From VXLM01 sp965242665 (GTDB lineage: Bacteria > Chloroflexota > Dehalococcoidia > Lucifugimonadales > VXLM01): a stretch of 64,000 nt of DNA. Below are positions 31,602-43,706 of this stretch, piece by piece (within the stretch, counting starts at the first letter, position 1; every line of letters begins with the position of its first letter). The stretch spans positions 2,232,001-2,296,000 of the forward strand of contig OZ251484.1 of NCBI GenBank assembly GCA_965242665.1. Direction: 5' to 3'. Below the pieces are notes generated by a model. The model searched no databases, was not told where the DNA came from, and saw nothing but the letters and a program-made list of their open reading frames with translations. A program made the position numbers and the translations under genes.

Positions 31602-33437
31602 ATGCCCAACCACTACGAAGGATCCCCGATCGGCTACGACGTGACCCGCCTCGCCAACGTGATGATTCCGATGCGGGACGGCGTGCAGCTTGCCGCGGAT
31701 ATCTACGTTCCCTCCGTGGGCGGCAGGATTGCAGACGGGCCGTTCCCGGTCATCCTGGAGCGGACGCCGTATGACAAGGCGGCTCCCCGACAGGTCGACA
31801 ACGCTCGGTACTTCGCGCGGCGCGGCTATGTGACCGTCATCCAGGACGTTCGCGGACGCTTCGAGTCGGAGGGCGAGTGGTACCCCTTCGCCAAGGAAGC
31901 GCCGGACGGATACGACACCGTTCAGTGGCTCGGCGTCCAGCCATGGAGCAACGGCGCGGTTGGCACGATGGGAGGCTCCTATGCAGGCAGCGACCAAAGC
32001 GCATTGGCGACGCTTGCTCCGTCCCATCTGTCGACCATGATCGTCGCGGTCGGCGCGTCGAACTACTATCATGGTTCGATGCGTCAAAACGGAGCGCTGG
32101 AACAGCGCTTCCACGTCTACGTATTCCGCATGGCCATGACCAGCAAGGAAGCGATGGCGGATCCCGGACTGCAGGCAGAGCTCATGAAGGCGTTCTTGGA
32201 AGACATGCCGGACATCGTCGGGCAGCTCCCGCTCAAGAAAGGAGCGACCGTGCTGCGGAGGCTGCCGTCGTATGAGCAGTGGGCGATGGACATCCTAACG
32301 CACGGCGAGTTCGACGACTATTGGAAGCAGCGCGGATACGCGATCGACGAGTACTACGACGAGCACGCCGACGTTCCAACCCTGTACCTGGGCGGGTGGT
32401 ACGACTCCTACGCGCGAAACACGCCGACGAGCTACGTGAAGCTCTCCAAGATGAAGCGGTCTCCACAGGTGCTGCTCATGGGGCCGTGGACGCACGGGGA
32501 ATATGGCGTGACTCATGCGGGAGACGTCGACTTTGGCATCGACTCGCACATAAACCAAAACGATCTGCGCCTGGCCTGGTTCGATCACTACCTCAAGGGA
32601 ATGCACACAGAGTTCGCGGACTGGTCTCCGGTGCGCATCTTCACCATGGGGGCTGGCACCCAGCGGATGAACAAGCACGACTATGACCGACGGCTCGACC
32701 ACGGCGGCTATTGGCGGAGCGAACCCAACTGGCCTGTACCGGGCACGCAGGACACAGCATTCTTCCTCCACGCGGACGGCACGCTATCCCGCAATGAGCC
32801 GGACGAGCACGAGCAGCCGTCCACAGGGTACACCTTCGATCCGATGGATCCGGTCCCGACGATGGGCGGAGGCATCTCGGCTGCGGACTCGATCATGCGG
32901 CCGGGCGCGTTCGATCAGCGTGGCCGGCCCGACTTCATTGGCTGCGTGAACGAACTCCCCCTCAACACCCGACACGACATCCTTACCTTCCAGACGCCCG
33001 AGTTGGAAGAGGATACCGAAGTAACCGGAGATATCCTGATGCGCTTATGGGCATCGTCGTCGGCTCTGGATACCGACTTCACTGCAAAGCTCATCGACGT
33101 CCACCCGCCGTCGGACGACTACCCGGACGGCTTTGCGATGAACATCACCGACTCGATCATCCGCGCGCGGTACCGCAACGGTTGGAACCGTGCGGAGCTG
33201 ATGGAGCCAGGTGCGGCCTATGAGTTCGTGTTCCACCTCTACCCGACGTCGAACGTCTTTCGCAGAGGCCACCGCATTCGGCTCGACATCTCCAGCAGCA
33301 ACTGGCCGCGCTTCGACGTGAACCCGAATACCGGGGGAGCGCTCGGTCTAGAGCGGCGCTATGAGGTCGCTCATCAGACGATCTACCACAGCCCGGAGCA
33401 TCGGTCGCGCGTACTACTGCCGCTGCGAGCCAAGTAG
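31602..33437 (+). CDS. CocE/NonD family hydrolase (S15-like)
   Basis: 611 residues from the ATG at 31602 (ACAGGAGACCCACTGCG upstream). The alpha/beta hydrolase part has MIPMRDGVQLAADIYVP, the oxyanion/tyrosine region ILERTPYDK, YVTVIQDVRGRFESEGEWY and the nucleophile elbow GGSYAGSDQ. The C-terminal jelly-roll (X-Pro dipeptidyl-peptidase type) runs from about residue 400 (DILTFQTPELEEDTEVTG) to the end. These enzymes cleave esters or amides such as cocaine, glutaryl-acylase substrates or alpha-amino esters. No signal peptide; probably cytosolic. It stands alone. Confidence 0.9.
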   Translation: MPNHYEGSPIGYDVTRLANVMIPMRDGVQLAADIYVPSVGGRIADGPFPVILERTPYDKAAPRQVDNARYFARRGYVTVIQDVRGRFESEGEWYPFAKEAPDGYDTVQWLGVQPWSNGAVGTMGGSYAGSDQSALATLAPSHLSTMIVAVGASNYYHGSMRQNGALEQRFHVYVFRMAMTSKEAMADPGLQAELMKAFLEDMPDIVGQLPLKKGATVLRRLPSYEQWAMDILTHGEFDDYWKQRGYAIDEYYDEHADVPTLYLGGWYDSYARNTPTSYVKLSKMKRSPQVLLMGPWTHGEYGVTHAGDVDFGIDSHINQNDLRLAWFDHYLKGMHTEFADWSPVRIFTMGAGTQRMNKHDYDRRLDHGGYWRSEPNWPVPGTQDTAFFLHADGTLSRNEPDEHEQPSTGYTFDPMDPVPTMGGGISAADSIMRPGAFDQRGRPDFIGCVNELPLNTRHDILTFQTPELEEDTEVTGDILMRLWASSSALDTDFTAKLIDVHPPSDDYPDGFAMNITDSIIRARYRNGWNRAELMEPGAAYEFVFHLYPTSNVFRRGHRIRLDISSSNWPRFDVNPNTGGALGLERRYEVAHQTIYHSPEHRSRVLLPLRAK

Positions 33438-33495
33438 CCCCGTACGGAAACGGCGAGCCGTCCGGCCGCGCCTGCGGACGCGGTTGGGTGAGAGA

Positions 33496-33801
33496 CTACC
33501 AGCTCGCCTTGCGGACGCCCGGCAACATACCCTCGAGCGCCATCTCGCGGAACGTGATGCGTGACAAGCCGAAGTGACGAAGATACCCGCGCGGCCGTCC
33601 GGTGACCTCGCAACGGTTGCGGACGCGGTTGGGATTTGCGTTGACTGGGAGCTGCGCCAATTTGCGGCGGGCGTCAAGCTGATCCTCATAGGAAGCATTT
33701 GGATCCTTGGCGATCTCCAAGAGATTCTTACGCTTCTCCGCATACTTCTCGACGGTCTTCTTACGCTTGGCGTTCTTCGCAAATACCGACTGCTTTGCCA
33801 A
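33496..33801 (-). CDS. rpsN: 30S ribosomal protein S14, zinc-independent form
   Basis: 101 residues. RKLAQLPVNANPNRVRNRCEVTGRPRGYLRHFGLSR (the two conserved parts around NRC and GRPRGY) is the S14 signature; the CxxC pairs of the zinc form are absent and the length is that of the long, C-minus type. It binds the head of 16S rRNA in the small subunit. The start is a TTG at 33801 with AGGGAGACAGG upstream. A GATACAAT box about 45 bases upstream is a likely -10. The gene is outside the usual ribosomal operon, as often for this paralog. Confidence 0.95.
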   Translation of the reverse strand: MAKQSVFAKNAKRKKTVEKYAEKRKNLLEIAKDPNASYEDQLDARRKLAQLPVNANPNRVRNRCEVTGRPRGYLRHFGLSRITFREMALEGMLPGVRKASW

Positions 33802-33965
33802 AATCCTGTCTCCCTAATTCGCGCCGTATCGTGTTGGATACCCCATTGTATCAGACTTCCCCCATGGCGTTCAACACACCCGCAAGCCAGTTCCGTCTGA
33901 TCTATTGGCATCGATCGCCCCCAGTTCACCACTAACGGACCGTCCCCAGACCGCAAATCCCCTGC

Positions 33966-34015
33966 CGTCATTCCTGCACCCACCCACGTCATTCCCGCGA
34001 AGGCGGGAATCCTCC
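33966..34015. repeat. dRS3-like palindrome with one degenerate repeat unit
   Basis: ATTCCC-GCGAAGGC-GGGAAT at 33991-34010 fits the pattern ATTCCC(N8)GGGAAT known from neisserial dRS3 elements. A half unit (CATTCCTGCACCCACCCACG) precedes it. Confidence 0.8.
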
Positions 34016-34080
34016 CATCCGCGTCCGACGCGCACCCATAGCCATACCTCCGCAGACACATCGAACCAACCGAATCGTAT

Positions 34081-34165
34081 TTGACAAAACAGAACCCGCG
34101 TACTATTATAGGACTATGACCGCTATCGCGAAACCACAACCCGAGGAGACAGACCCATGCGCGAA
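34081..34165 (+). promoter_or_regulatory. Duplicated promoter, ribosome site and start codon, copy 1
   Basis: TTGACA (34081-34086), 17-nt spacer and TATTAT (34104-34109) are followed by GAGGAGAC and ATGCGCGAAAC (ATG 34157). The same layout with close sequence is at 46169-46252. After the start codon both copies run into repeat arrays instead of a recognisable gene. Confidence 0.6.
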
Positions 34166-34205
34166 ACATCCGAACTCCCAACCGCGTCACTCCGCGCCTC
34201 AATCG

Positions 34206-34601
34206 TCACCCGTCATTCCCGCACCCACCCATGTCATTCCTGCACCCACCCACGTCATTCCCACCCTGTCTACGTCATTCCCGCGAAGGCGGGAATCCAC
34301 CCCGCTGCGTCCACACTCCCGAAGCGACGGCCCTCCTCCCGCCGTCGACGGAAATCGACACAATGCGACGGAGCACAACGAAGCACAACGAAAACTCGTG
34401 CCCGCCCGCGCACGCGCGCACGAGGCAACGGCATTCCGTTGGATTTCTCCCGGCATGGATTGCCGCCGGCAGCTCGCAGCGGATTGGACTCTACGTCATT
34501 CCCACATCCACCCACGTCATTCCCACACTCACCCACGTCATTCCCGCACCCACCCACGTCATTCCCACACTCACCCACGTCATTCCCGCGAAGGCGGGAA
34601 T
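34206..34601. repeat. Two arrays of CATTCCCGC-N repeats ending in palindromes
   Basis: Units of about 20-21 bp (ACCCACCCACGTCATTCCCGC type) run at 34206-34296 and 34493-34601. Each array ends in a full ATTCCCGCGAAGGCGGGAAT palindrome (34277-34296 and 34582-34601). Frames open across them on both strands are compositional. 33802-34927 has no gene I can support. Confidence 0.8.
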
Positions 34602-34927
34602 CTCCCGTTGCGCCCGGGTCGCAGCGGAGCAGACGCACCGCTCGGAGTTGCCGTCCCCCAGCCGTCATGCCGAGAGACCGAACCGAACCCGCAACGGCTG
34701 TGCCAATGCTCAGGGGGGACTCCAGACCGCGCGTGGATCATCGCGGGTGCGACGTCGAAGAATGCGGGCGCGTGGAATTGAGAGCAAATTGCTCGCCACA
34801 AGGGATGAAATCTGTACAAGATATGATATACTGTTTAGACTTTAGTAAGAAACAACGGTCCGCGCTTCGGCGAACGACCTCGCCCATCCGCACGGATGAC
34901 CGAGGCTGGTCTCAACAGGAGTAATAG

Positions 34928-37750
<2,823 letters not shown>

Positions 37751-37756
37751 CAAGCG

Positions 37757-38635
37757 ATGAACCTCGTCGCAGAAATACAGACGTCCCCGCGGCACGCCCA
37801 ATCCGCGATCTTTTCCCCGGACGGCGCGGAGATGGTCACGGTCGGGCAAGACCCGGAAATCAAGATGTGGAGCGTCGATGGGTTCGATCTCGTGCGGACG
37901 CTCCAAGGGCACGAAAGGAGCGTCAACTGTGCGGCCTTCACGACCGACGGACGCACACTCGTTACCGGATCGACCGATAGGACGGTGCGCGTGTGGGACT
38001 ACCGCGCGGCATCCCTGCTCCGTACCTTGAAGGGGCACAAGAACACCATTGCTTCCGTCGAAGTGTCGCCGGACGACAGATGGGCGGCGTCTGCTTCCTA
38101 CGACGGGACGGTCAGACTCTGGCCGATGCAGGATGGGGAAGACTCGACGGTGCTCCGCGCACACAAGCGAAACGTAACGTCCGTGGCGTTCGGCGGTGAT
38201 AGCGCCGCCCTCCTCTCGGCCGGCATCGACGGAAACATCCTCGCTTGGGACGTCGCAAGCGGCAAGATGATTTCTCCCCTCGATGGACACGACGCCGCGG
38301 TCTCCTCCATGCAGATCGGCGCGGATGGATGCCTCTGGTCGCTCGGATACGACGGAATGATACGCAAACAACCTCTCCCCCCTGCGTCATGCGCCGCGGC
38401 ATCATTCCGCCTTCCAGAGGAGCGGCCATTCATGCTCTCCCTGTCTCCGGACGGCAAACGCTTTGCGGTGACTCACGACGGCGGCGCGGCGCTGTATGAC
38501 GCCCAGTCGTTCGAGCGCATACGTGCCGCGTGGACGAACGTGAGGGGCATGTATGGCCTGGCCTTTTCGCCGGACTCCATGCTGCTTGCCGCCGCATCCG
38601 CCGACGGCAAGACCCGCGTGTGGGACGTCGGATAG
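37757..38635 (+). CDS. WD40-repeat protein
   Basis: 292 residues, starting 6 bp after gyrA, so probably co-transcribed. About six to seven WD40 blades are visible: IKMWSVDGFDLVRTLQGHERSVN, VRVWDYRAASLLRTLKGHKN, VRLWPMQDGEDS, ILAWDVASGKMISPLDGHDA (each cited in part) and a final TRVWDVG at the stop, which closes the propeller. There is no signal peptide or extra domain. It is likely a cytosolic protein-interaction scaffold; the partner is unknown. Confidence 0.88.
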   Translation: MNLVAEIQTSPRHAQSAIFSPDGAEMVTVGQDPEIKMWSVDGFDLVRTLQGHERSVNCAAFTTDGRTLVTGSTDRTVRVWDYRAASLLRTLKGHKNTIASVEVSPDDRWAASASYDGTVRLWPMQDGEDSTVLRAHKRNVTSVAFGGDSAALLSAGIDGNILAWDVASGKMISPLDGHDAAVSSMQIGADGCLWSLGYDGMIRKQPLPPASCAAASFRLPEERPFMLSLSPDGKRFAVTHDGGAALYDAQSFERIRAAWTNVRGMYGLAFSPDSMLLAAASADGKTRVWDVG

Positions 38636-38705
38636 GCGGGTGTGCTCCCGTCCGTCGCACACCACTGCGCGCGCGTTGCCGCAAGGCGCAGGTACGACGA
38701 CCCCC

Positions 38706-40214
38706 ATGGTGAACGGCGCATCCGATCCGAGGAGACTCCGACCCTTGCCGTCCTCCGCCGCGCTCTTGCTTGGCGCTCTCATCCTTATTGCCTGCGGAAC
38801 GGACGCGCCGCCCGCGGACGCCACCCAACCCGCGCCTGCATTCCCGACAGTGCAGCCCAACACGCCCACCGCACTCGCCGAGCCATCGCCGGCCCCATCC
38901 ACTCCGACCGTGCGCGACGCAGACGCCAACCCCATCCTACGTTCGACGGTCTCTGCTCATCCGACGCCCGCGCCTTCCGAATCGGCCTTCACCCCGACCC
39001 CAGTTCCTTCCTCGACGCCGCCTCCAGATGTGGAATACGACGCCCTCTCGGGGCCCGAACAAGTCGAAACACTCGCCGCGTCCGCCATGGAGACGCTAAC
39101 CGCACTGACGGTAGACTTCAGTCCGCGCGCCAGCGCCGGGGAGGGGGAGCGCATCGCCGCCGACTACCTGCAGCAGGAGTTCGCTTCGCTAGGGTACGAC
39201 GCATGGATTCAAACATTCGCCGTGCGCGCCATATCGCCGTATGAACGGCTGCTGACCATCGTGGAACCTCAACCCCTCGACATCTTCGCGTTCCCCATGT
39301 GGATGACCGCAGAGGGACAGGTCTCCGCGCGCATCGCGGACGCCGGCCGCGCCCTGCCCGACGGCGCTACCGTCGATGAACTTGCAGGAAAGATCGCCCT
39401 CATCGAGCGCGGGGAAATATCCTTCGATGAGAAGCTATCGAGAGTTGCAGCCGACGGCGCCCTCGGAGCGATCGTCTACAACGACGAACCAGGCCCGTTC
39501 GTCGGCACGGTGACGGAAGAGTCCATCCCCGTAGTCTCGATCTCGCAAGAGGACGGCGAGCGAATCAAGTCCATGATGGAAGTCGGGCCCGTGACGGCGG
39601 CTCTCGACATCGTCTACTCCGAGCGTTCCCAGAACGTGATTGCGGATAAGCCCGGCGCGTCCAACAAGGGCATCGTCGTCGTACTCGGAGGACACTATGA
39701 TACCGTGCCGGGCGTGCCCGGCGCGAATGACAACGGATCCGGCGTCGCAGTGCTGCTGACGATCGCACGCGCGATAGCCGACCGCGAATATCCCTTCACC
39801 GTGCGATTCGCCGCGTTTGGCGCAGAAGAGCTGGGGCTCTTCGGAAGCAGACACTACGTCGATCGGCTATCGAATGACGAGCTCGCGTCGACCATGGCGA
39901 TGATGAACTTCGACGCCCTCGGATCCGGGCCGGTGACAGCGGCGGGCGGGTCGCCAGACCTGCTTCGCAAAATCGCCGAGTACGCGGACGAGCGCGGCAT
40001 TGACCTAGAGACCCGTCCCTCCCTGACAGCCAACATCGGCAGCGACCACACCCCGTTCGACGAGGCGGGCGTTCCCTACGTATTCTTCGTAGGCGAAGAC
40101 CTCTCCCGAATTCACACGCCAGACGACACCTTGGAGTTCGTCGACGCCCCGCTGCTCGGAACATCCGCAGCCCTCGCCATCGCCCTATTGGACATCCTAG
40201 CCAACCAGCAGTAG
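38706..40214 (+). CDS. M28-family metallopeptidase lipoprotein with PA domain
   Basis: 502 residues from the ATG at 38706. The signal peptide ends at lipobox LILIAC and is followed by a Pro/Thr linker. A PA (protease-associated) domain lies about 205-300 (GKIALIERGEISF). The M28 zinc site is complete: GGHYDTVPGVPGANDNGSG (His, Asp), FGAEELGLFGS (Glu-Glu), NFDALG (Asp) and SDHTPFDEAGVPYVF (His). It is an aminopeptidase anchored outside the cell for peptide scavenging. The frame extends upstream inside the WD40 gene, but the lipoprotein start fits best. The 3' end is partly duplicated downstream. Confidence 0.9.
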   Translation: MVNGASDPRRLRPLPSSAALLLGALILIACGTDAPPADATQPAPAFPTVQPNTPTALAEPSPAPSTPTVRDADANPILRSTVSAHPTPAPSESAFTPTPVPSSTPPPDVEYDALSGPEQVETLAASAMETLTALTVDFSPRASAGEGERIAADYLQQEFASLGYDAWIQTFAVRAISPYERLLTIVEPQPLDIFAFPMWMTAEGQVSARIADAGRALPDGATVDELAGKIALIERGEISFDEKLSRVAADGALGAIVYNDEPGPFVGTVTEESIPVVSISQEDGERIKSMMEVGPVTAALDIVYSERSQNVIADKPGASNKGIVVVLGGHYDTVPGVPGANDNGSGVAVLLTIARAIADREYPFTVRFAAFGAEELGLFGSRHYVDRLSNDELASTMAMMNFDALGSGPVTAAGGSPDLLRKIAEYADERGIDLETRPSLTANIGSDHTPFDEAGVPYVFFVGEDLSRIHTPDDTLEFVDAPLLGTSAALAIALLDILANQQ

Positions 40215-40264
40215 AACCCCCTCGGCGCATCGCCTTGTTGGACATCCTAGCCAACGAGCAATAG
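40179..40264 (+). repeat. Tandem duplication of the peptidase 3' end
   Basis: The last 36 bases including the stop (40179-40214, ATCGCCCTATTGGACATCC...) are repeated at 40229-40264 with a few changes and the stop kept. A third stub GCGCATCGCCC is at about 40274. The period is about 50 bp. Confidence 0.85.
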
Positions 40265-40309
40265 ACGCGCGCAGCGCATCGCCCCCACATCGTACATCCA
40301 CCCGCCGTC

Positions 40310-40689
40310 ATCTCCCGTCATTCCCGCACCCCCTCACGTCATCCTTGCGCCCTCCCATCATTCCCGCACCCTCCCACGTCATCCCTGCGCCCTCCCGTCA
40401 TTCCCGCACCCTCACGTCATCCCTGTGCCCTCCCATCATTCCCGCACCCTCACGTCATCCCTGTGCCCTCCCGTCATTCCCGCACCCTCACGTCATCCCT
40501 CCGCCCTTCCGTCATTCCCGCACCCTCTCCCGTCATTCCCGCACCCTCACGTCATCCCTGTGCCCTCCCATCATTCCCGCACCCTCACGTCATCCCTGTG
40601 CCCTCCCGTCATTCCCGCACCCTCACGTCATCCCTCCGCCCTTCCGTCATTCCCGCACCCTCTCCCGTCATTCCCGCGAAGGCGGGAAT
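40310..40689. repeat. Higher-order CATTCCCGC/CATCCCTG repeat array ending in a palindrome
   Basis: Units of 18-21 bp alternate between CATTCCCGCACCCTC and CATCCCTGTGCCCTCC types, and a block of about 130 bp (near 40416-40545) is repeated directly after itself. The array closes with ATTCCCGCGAAGGCGGGAAT at 40670-40689. Confidence 0.85.
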
Positions 40690-40701
40690 CCATCACCCGT
40701 C

Positions 40702-40730
40702 TTGACAACTCCCGCACGCCCGGATACAGT
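40702..40730 (+). promoter_or_regulatory. Predicted promoter for the Mod methylase
   Basis: TTGACA at 40702-40707, 17-nt spacer, TACAGT at 40725-40730, 19 bases upstream of the ATG at 40749 and only 12 bases after the repeat palindrome. Confidence 0.55.
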
Positions 40731-40748
40731 CGACTCACCCTAACTCCC

Positions 40749-42416
40749 ATGCCAACCCTCGACTTCAAAGGCAAGCAACACATCTACGCGCACCACCTCA
40801 CGGTGCCGTACCAACTACTCGTGCCCCACGCCGAAAAGTCCCTTGGGGCGCAGAACGTATGTACGGATGGGGGGGGGTCCGGGCTCTCCACCGAGTCCCC
40901 AGACGGCAACCTCATCATCCACGGCGACAACCTCCACGCCCTGAAAGCCCTCCTCCCACGCTACGCCGGCCGCGTCAAGTGCATCTACATCGACCCGCCC
41001 TACAACACAGGCAACGAGCGCTGGACTTACAACGACAAGGTCAACTCTCCCCTCATGCGCGAGTGGATGCGCGAAAATTCTCCCGTCGACAACGAAGACC
41101 TCGAACGCCACGACAAGTGGCTCTGCATGATGTGGCCCCGCCTGCAGCTGCTCAAGGAACTCCTGTCCGACGACGGCGCCATCTTCATCTCCATCGACGA
41201 CAACGAACAACATCACCTGCGCGCGATCATGGATGAGATTTTCGGCGAGGAGAATTTCGTGGCCGGTCTAATATGGAACAAGAAGAATGTCGTTCAGAAT
41301 GATGCGAGATTCGTTTCGACTAACCACGAGTACATGACTTGCTACCGTAAGAGTGATGCGCTAGTTCGATTTAACCCACTCCCGCGCACTGCGGAGGCAA
41401 ACCTACGCTACAAGAACCCGGACAACGATCCTCGTGGACCTTGGCAAAGCGTCGCGCTACAAGCCAAGAGCGGCACGTCTGACAGCCGCTATGTAGTTAC
41501 TTTCGACAACGGAGTTACTTGGGAACCTCCGAGTGGAACTTACCCGAAATTCACCAAAGACCGCTTGCTGGAGTTGTACAAGGATAATTATCTGTACTTT
41601 GGTAAGAACGGCCAGAATGTGCCGCGGCTTAAGAAGTACCTGGCCGATGTCATGCAAGGGATGGTGTCTAACTCGATATTAGCCGCCGATGATGTCGGTT
41701 CTACTCAATCGGCCACTGAAGCCCTAAACCGTATTATGGAGGGCAGCGTATTCAGCTCACCCAAAGCAGTAGGCGTTATCCAGCGCCTACTGCGGCTTGT
41801 CGCCGGCCCTGACGACATCATTCTCGACTCCTTCGCCGGCAGCGGCACCACCGCCCACGCCGTCCTTGCCCTCAACAAGGAGGACGGCGGCAACCGCAAG
41901 TTCATCCTCGTCGAGTGCGAGCCCTACGCCGACACCATCACCGCGGAGCGCGTGCGGCGCGTCATCCGCGGCGTGCCGGATGCACGCAACGAATCCCTCC
42001 GTGAGGGCCTGGGCGGCGGCTTCACCTACTGCACGCTTGGACAGCCCATCGAGCTGGAAGCCATGCTCTCAGGCAGCGCCCTGCCGTCGTACTCCACCCT
42101 CGCGGCGTATCTCCTGCACGCATCCTCCGGCATATCCGCCGGGGACGACGATCTCCAAGCGCGCAACGAGAACGGCCTCTTCTACAGCAGCCGTGAGCTG
42201 GATTACTGCCTGCTCTACGAGCCGGACGTCGACTGGCTGCGTGGCCGCTGCGGGATGCTGAGCGCAGACCGCGCCGAACGCATCGGCGACGCCGCCCGGA
42301 CTCAGGGTCGCAAGGCCGTCGTGTTCGGCCCCGGCAAGTACGTTGGCCAGCGAGACCTTACCAGCGCGGGCGTCACCTTCTGCCAGATCCCGTATGAGCT
42401 TCAGTCCCCGGGGTGA
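40749..42416 (+). CDS. Type III-like DNA methyltransferase (Mod), orphan
   Basis: 555 residues from the ATG at 40749; the frame is open far upstream only because the repeat array has no stops. It has the Mod layout: NLIIHGDNLHALKALLPRYAGRVK, the catalytic DPPYNTGN, WLCMMWPRLQLLKELLSDDGAIF, EIFGEENFVAGLIWNKK and, late, the AdoMet motif DSFAGSGTT. The central part, where Mod proteins keep their target recognition, is lower in similarity to its flanks. No Res helicase-nuclease subunit is nearby, so it is an orphan methylase or the restriction gene was lost. Distinct from the two HNH-fused methylases. Confidence 0.9.
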   Translation: MPTLDFKGKQHIYAHHLTVPYQLLVPHAEKSLGAQNVCTDGGGSGLSTESPDGNLIIHGDNLHALKALLPRYAGRVKCIYIDPPYNTGNERWTYNDKVNSPLMREWMRENSPVDNEDLERHDKWLCMMWPRLQLLKELLSDDGAIFISIDDNEQHHLRAIMDEIFGEENFVAGLIWNKKNVVQNDARFVSTNHEYMTCYRKSDALVRFNPLPRTAEANLRYKNPDNDPRGPWQSVALQAKSGTSDSRYVVTFDNGVTWEPPSGTYPKFTKDRLLELYKDNYLYFGKNGQNVPRLKKYLADVMQGMVSNSILAADDVGSTQSATEALNRIMEGSVFSSPKAVGVIQRLLRLVAGPDDIILDSFAGSGTTAHAVLALNKEDGGNRKFILVECEPYADTITAERVRRVIRGVPDARNESLREGLGGGFTYCTLGQPIELEAMLSGSALPSYSTLAAYLLHASSGISAGDDDLQARNENGLFYSSRELDYCLLYEPDVDWLRGRCGMLSADRAERIGDAARTQGRKAVVFGPGKYVGQRDLTSAGVTFCQIPYELQSPG

Positions 42417-42593
42417 TAGCGTCGTGCGGCCGTGCCCCCTATTCGGAGGCGCGCATGCACCGCGATAGAATGAACCGAATCCACGCGGTTGGACGCTCTC
42501 GACAGCGCGTTCCGGCCTCCCCCTGACCCGCCATTCATGCGATCCCCTCTCAACCGTCCGCGCCGATGCAGTATCATTGGATGCGAAAGCAGT

Positions 42594-43706
42594 ATGCAAT
42601 ATCCCGGCCGCATTTCGACCAAAGCATTCCTTACGCTTCTCTTGGCGCTCGTGGCGGTGGCTGCCGCCCTCCTCCTCGCAGAGTTGGCGCTCCGCATGAT
42701 GAGGAACTCTCCAAACGACGCGATCCCGCTGCACGTGACCTGCGGCGAATGCCCCTACCTGTACCGCCTCAACCCCGATCATCCCGACGTTCTCGCACAG
42801 AACCAGAGATTTCCCATCTCTCCCGATCTGCTTCAAACGACGTTCGCCATTATGATACTGGGCGACTCGGTGGCGTATGGAGTCGGTGTCCCGTACGAAG
42901 ACGCATTCCCTCAGAGGCTGCGGCAGCTGCTTGCGTCCGAACGCCCAGACGCCGCCGTACTCAACATGGCGGTGAGTGGATATACGCCGTATACCCAGTT
43001 GCATCAGTACAAGAGCCGCGCGGACGACTTGCCGGCTGGACTGGTCCTCGTGGTCTTCACGATGAACGACGTCGTCGACCCGGAGCTCCATTGGAATTAC
43101 ACGGAGGACGCCATCTCGAACATCCCCCGCGCAGCATATCCCAACATCCGCTATCATGAGGAGCGAGTGGTTCCCATTCTCGAAGCGCGTCGAACGCAGC
43201 GCGGCGGGGACGGATCCGAGCTGGCGCATCGAATCAGGAGCGCGGTCAACGTCTTGAATATCACCGACCACGAAGCGAGCTACCGCACCGTCGACGGACG
43301 CCGCTGGCCGACGTACATCACCGGCGAGGACACCATCGGCATCGAAGTACTGACCGACTACGCCTCCCCGGAGTGGGTGTGGCTGCGCGGCATATACGAC
43401 CAGCTTGCGGAAGAGACGGCGTCCCGCGGGGCCCAACTCGTCATCGTGATAGCCCCCCTTGCGTATCAGATGGACCCGGAATATCCCTTCCTTCCCCAAA
43501 CCCTGTTCGCGCAGTACTGCAAGGAGCGCTCGCTGCCGTGTCTCGATCTGCTGCCGGCGTTCCGCGAGAACGGAGGCGACGACCTGTTCATCGGCCAACG
43601 ATTAGGCTACATCGATGTCTGGCACTTCTCCGACCGCGGGCACGCCGTGGCGGCCGACGAAATCCGAAGATTCCTCGAAGAACGAGACTTGATAGGACAC
43701 CCATGA
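42594..43706 (+). CDS. Membrane-anchored SGNH/GDSL-type hydrolase
   Basis: 370 residues from the ATG at 42594; other ATGs lie upstream (42489, 42537) and the start is not certain. One N-terminal membrane helix (FLTLLLALVAVAAALLLAEL) is followed by an extracytoplasmic SGNH fold: GDS at 90-92 (Ser92 nucleophile), GYTPYTQLHQY, MNDVVDP in place of the GxND block, and D341-x-x-H344 (DVWHFSDRGH). It probably acts as an esterase or acyltransferase on cell-surface glycans or lipids. Its stop overlaps the next start by ATGA. Confidence 0.8.
   Translation: MQYPGRISTKAFLTLLLALVAVAAALLLAELALRMMRNSPNDAIPLHVTCGECPYLYRLNPDHPDVLAQNQRFPISPDLLQTTFAIMILGDSVAYGVGVPYEDAFPQRLRQLLASERPDAAVLNMAVSGYTPYTQLHQYKSRADDLPAGLVLVVFTMNDVVDPELHWNYTEDAISNIPRAAYPNIRYHEERVVPILEARRTQRGGDGSELAHRIRSAVNVLNITDHEASYRTVDGRRWPTYITGEDTIGIEVLTDYASPEWVWLRGIYDQLAEETASRGAQLVIVIAPLAYQMDPEYPFLPQTLFAQYCKERSLPCLDLLPAFRENGGDDLFIGQRLGYIDVWHFSDRGHAVAADEIRRFLEERDLIGHP

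Noticed and set aside
34820..34832. TATGATATACT as a gyrA -10 box
   Set aside because: Plausible by sequence, but no -35 box at a proper distance, so not listed as a promoter.
40425..40748. N-terminal extension of the Mod protein through the repeat array
   Set aside because: The repeats have no stops in this frame, but the ATG at 40749 with its own promoter begins the conserved Mod sequence.
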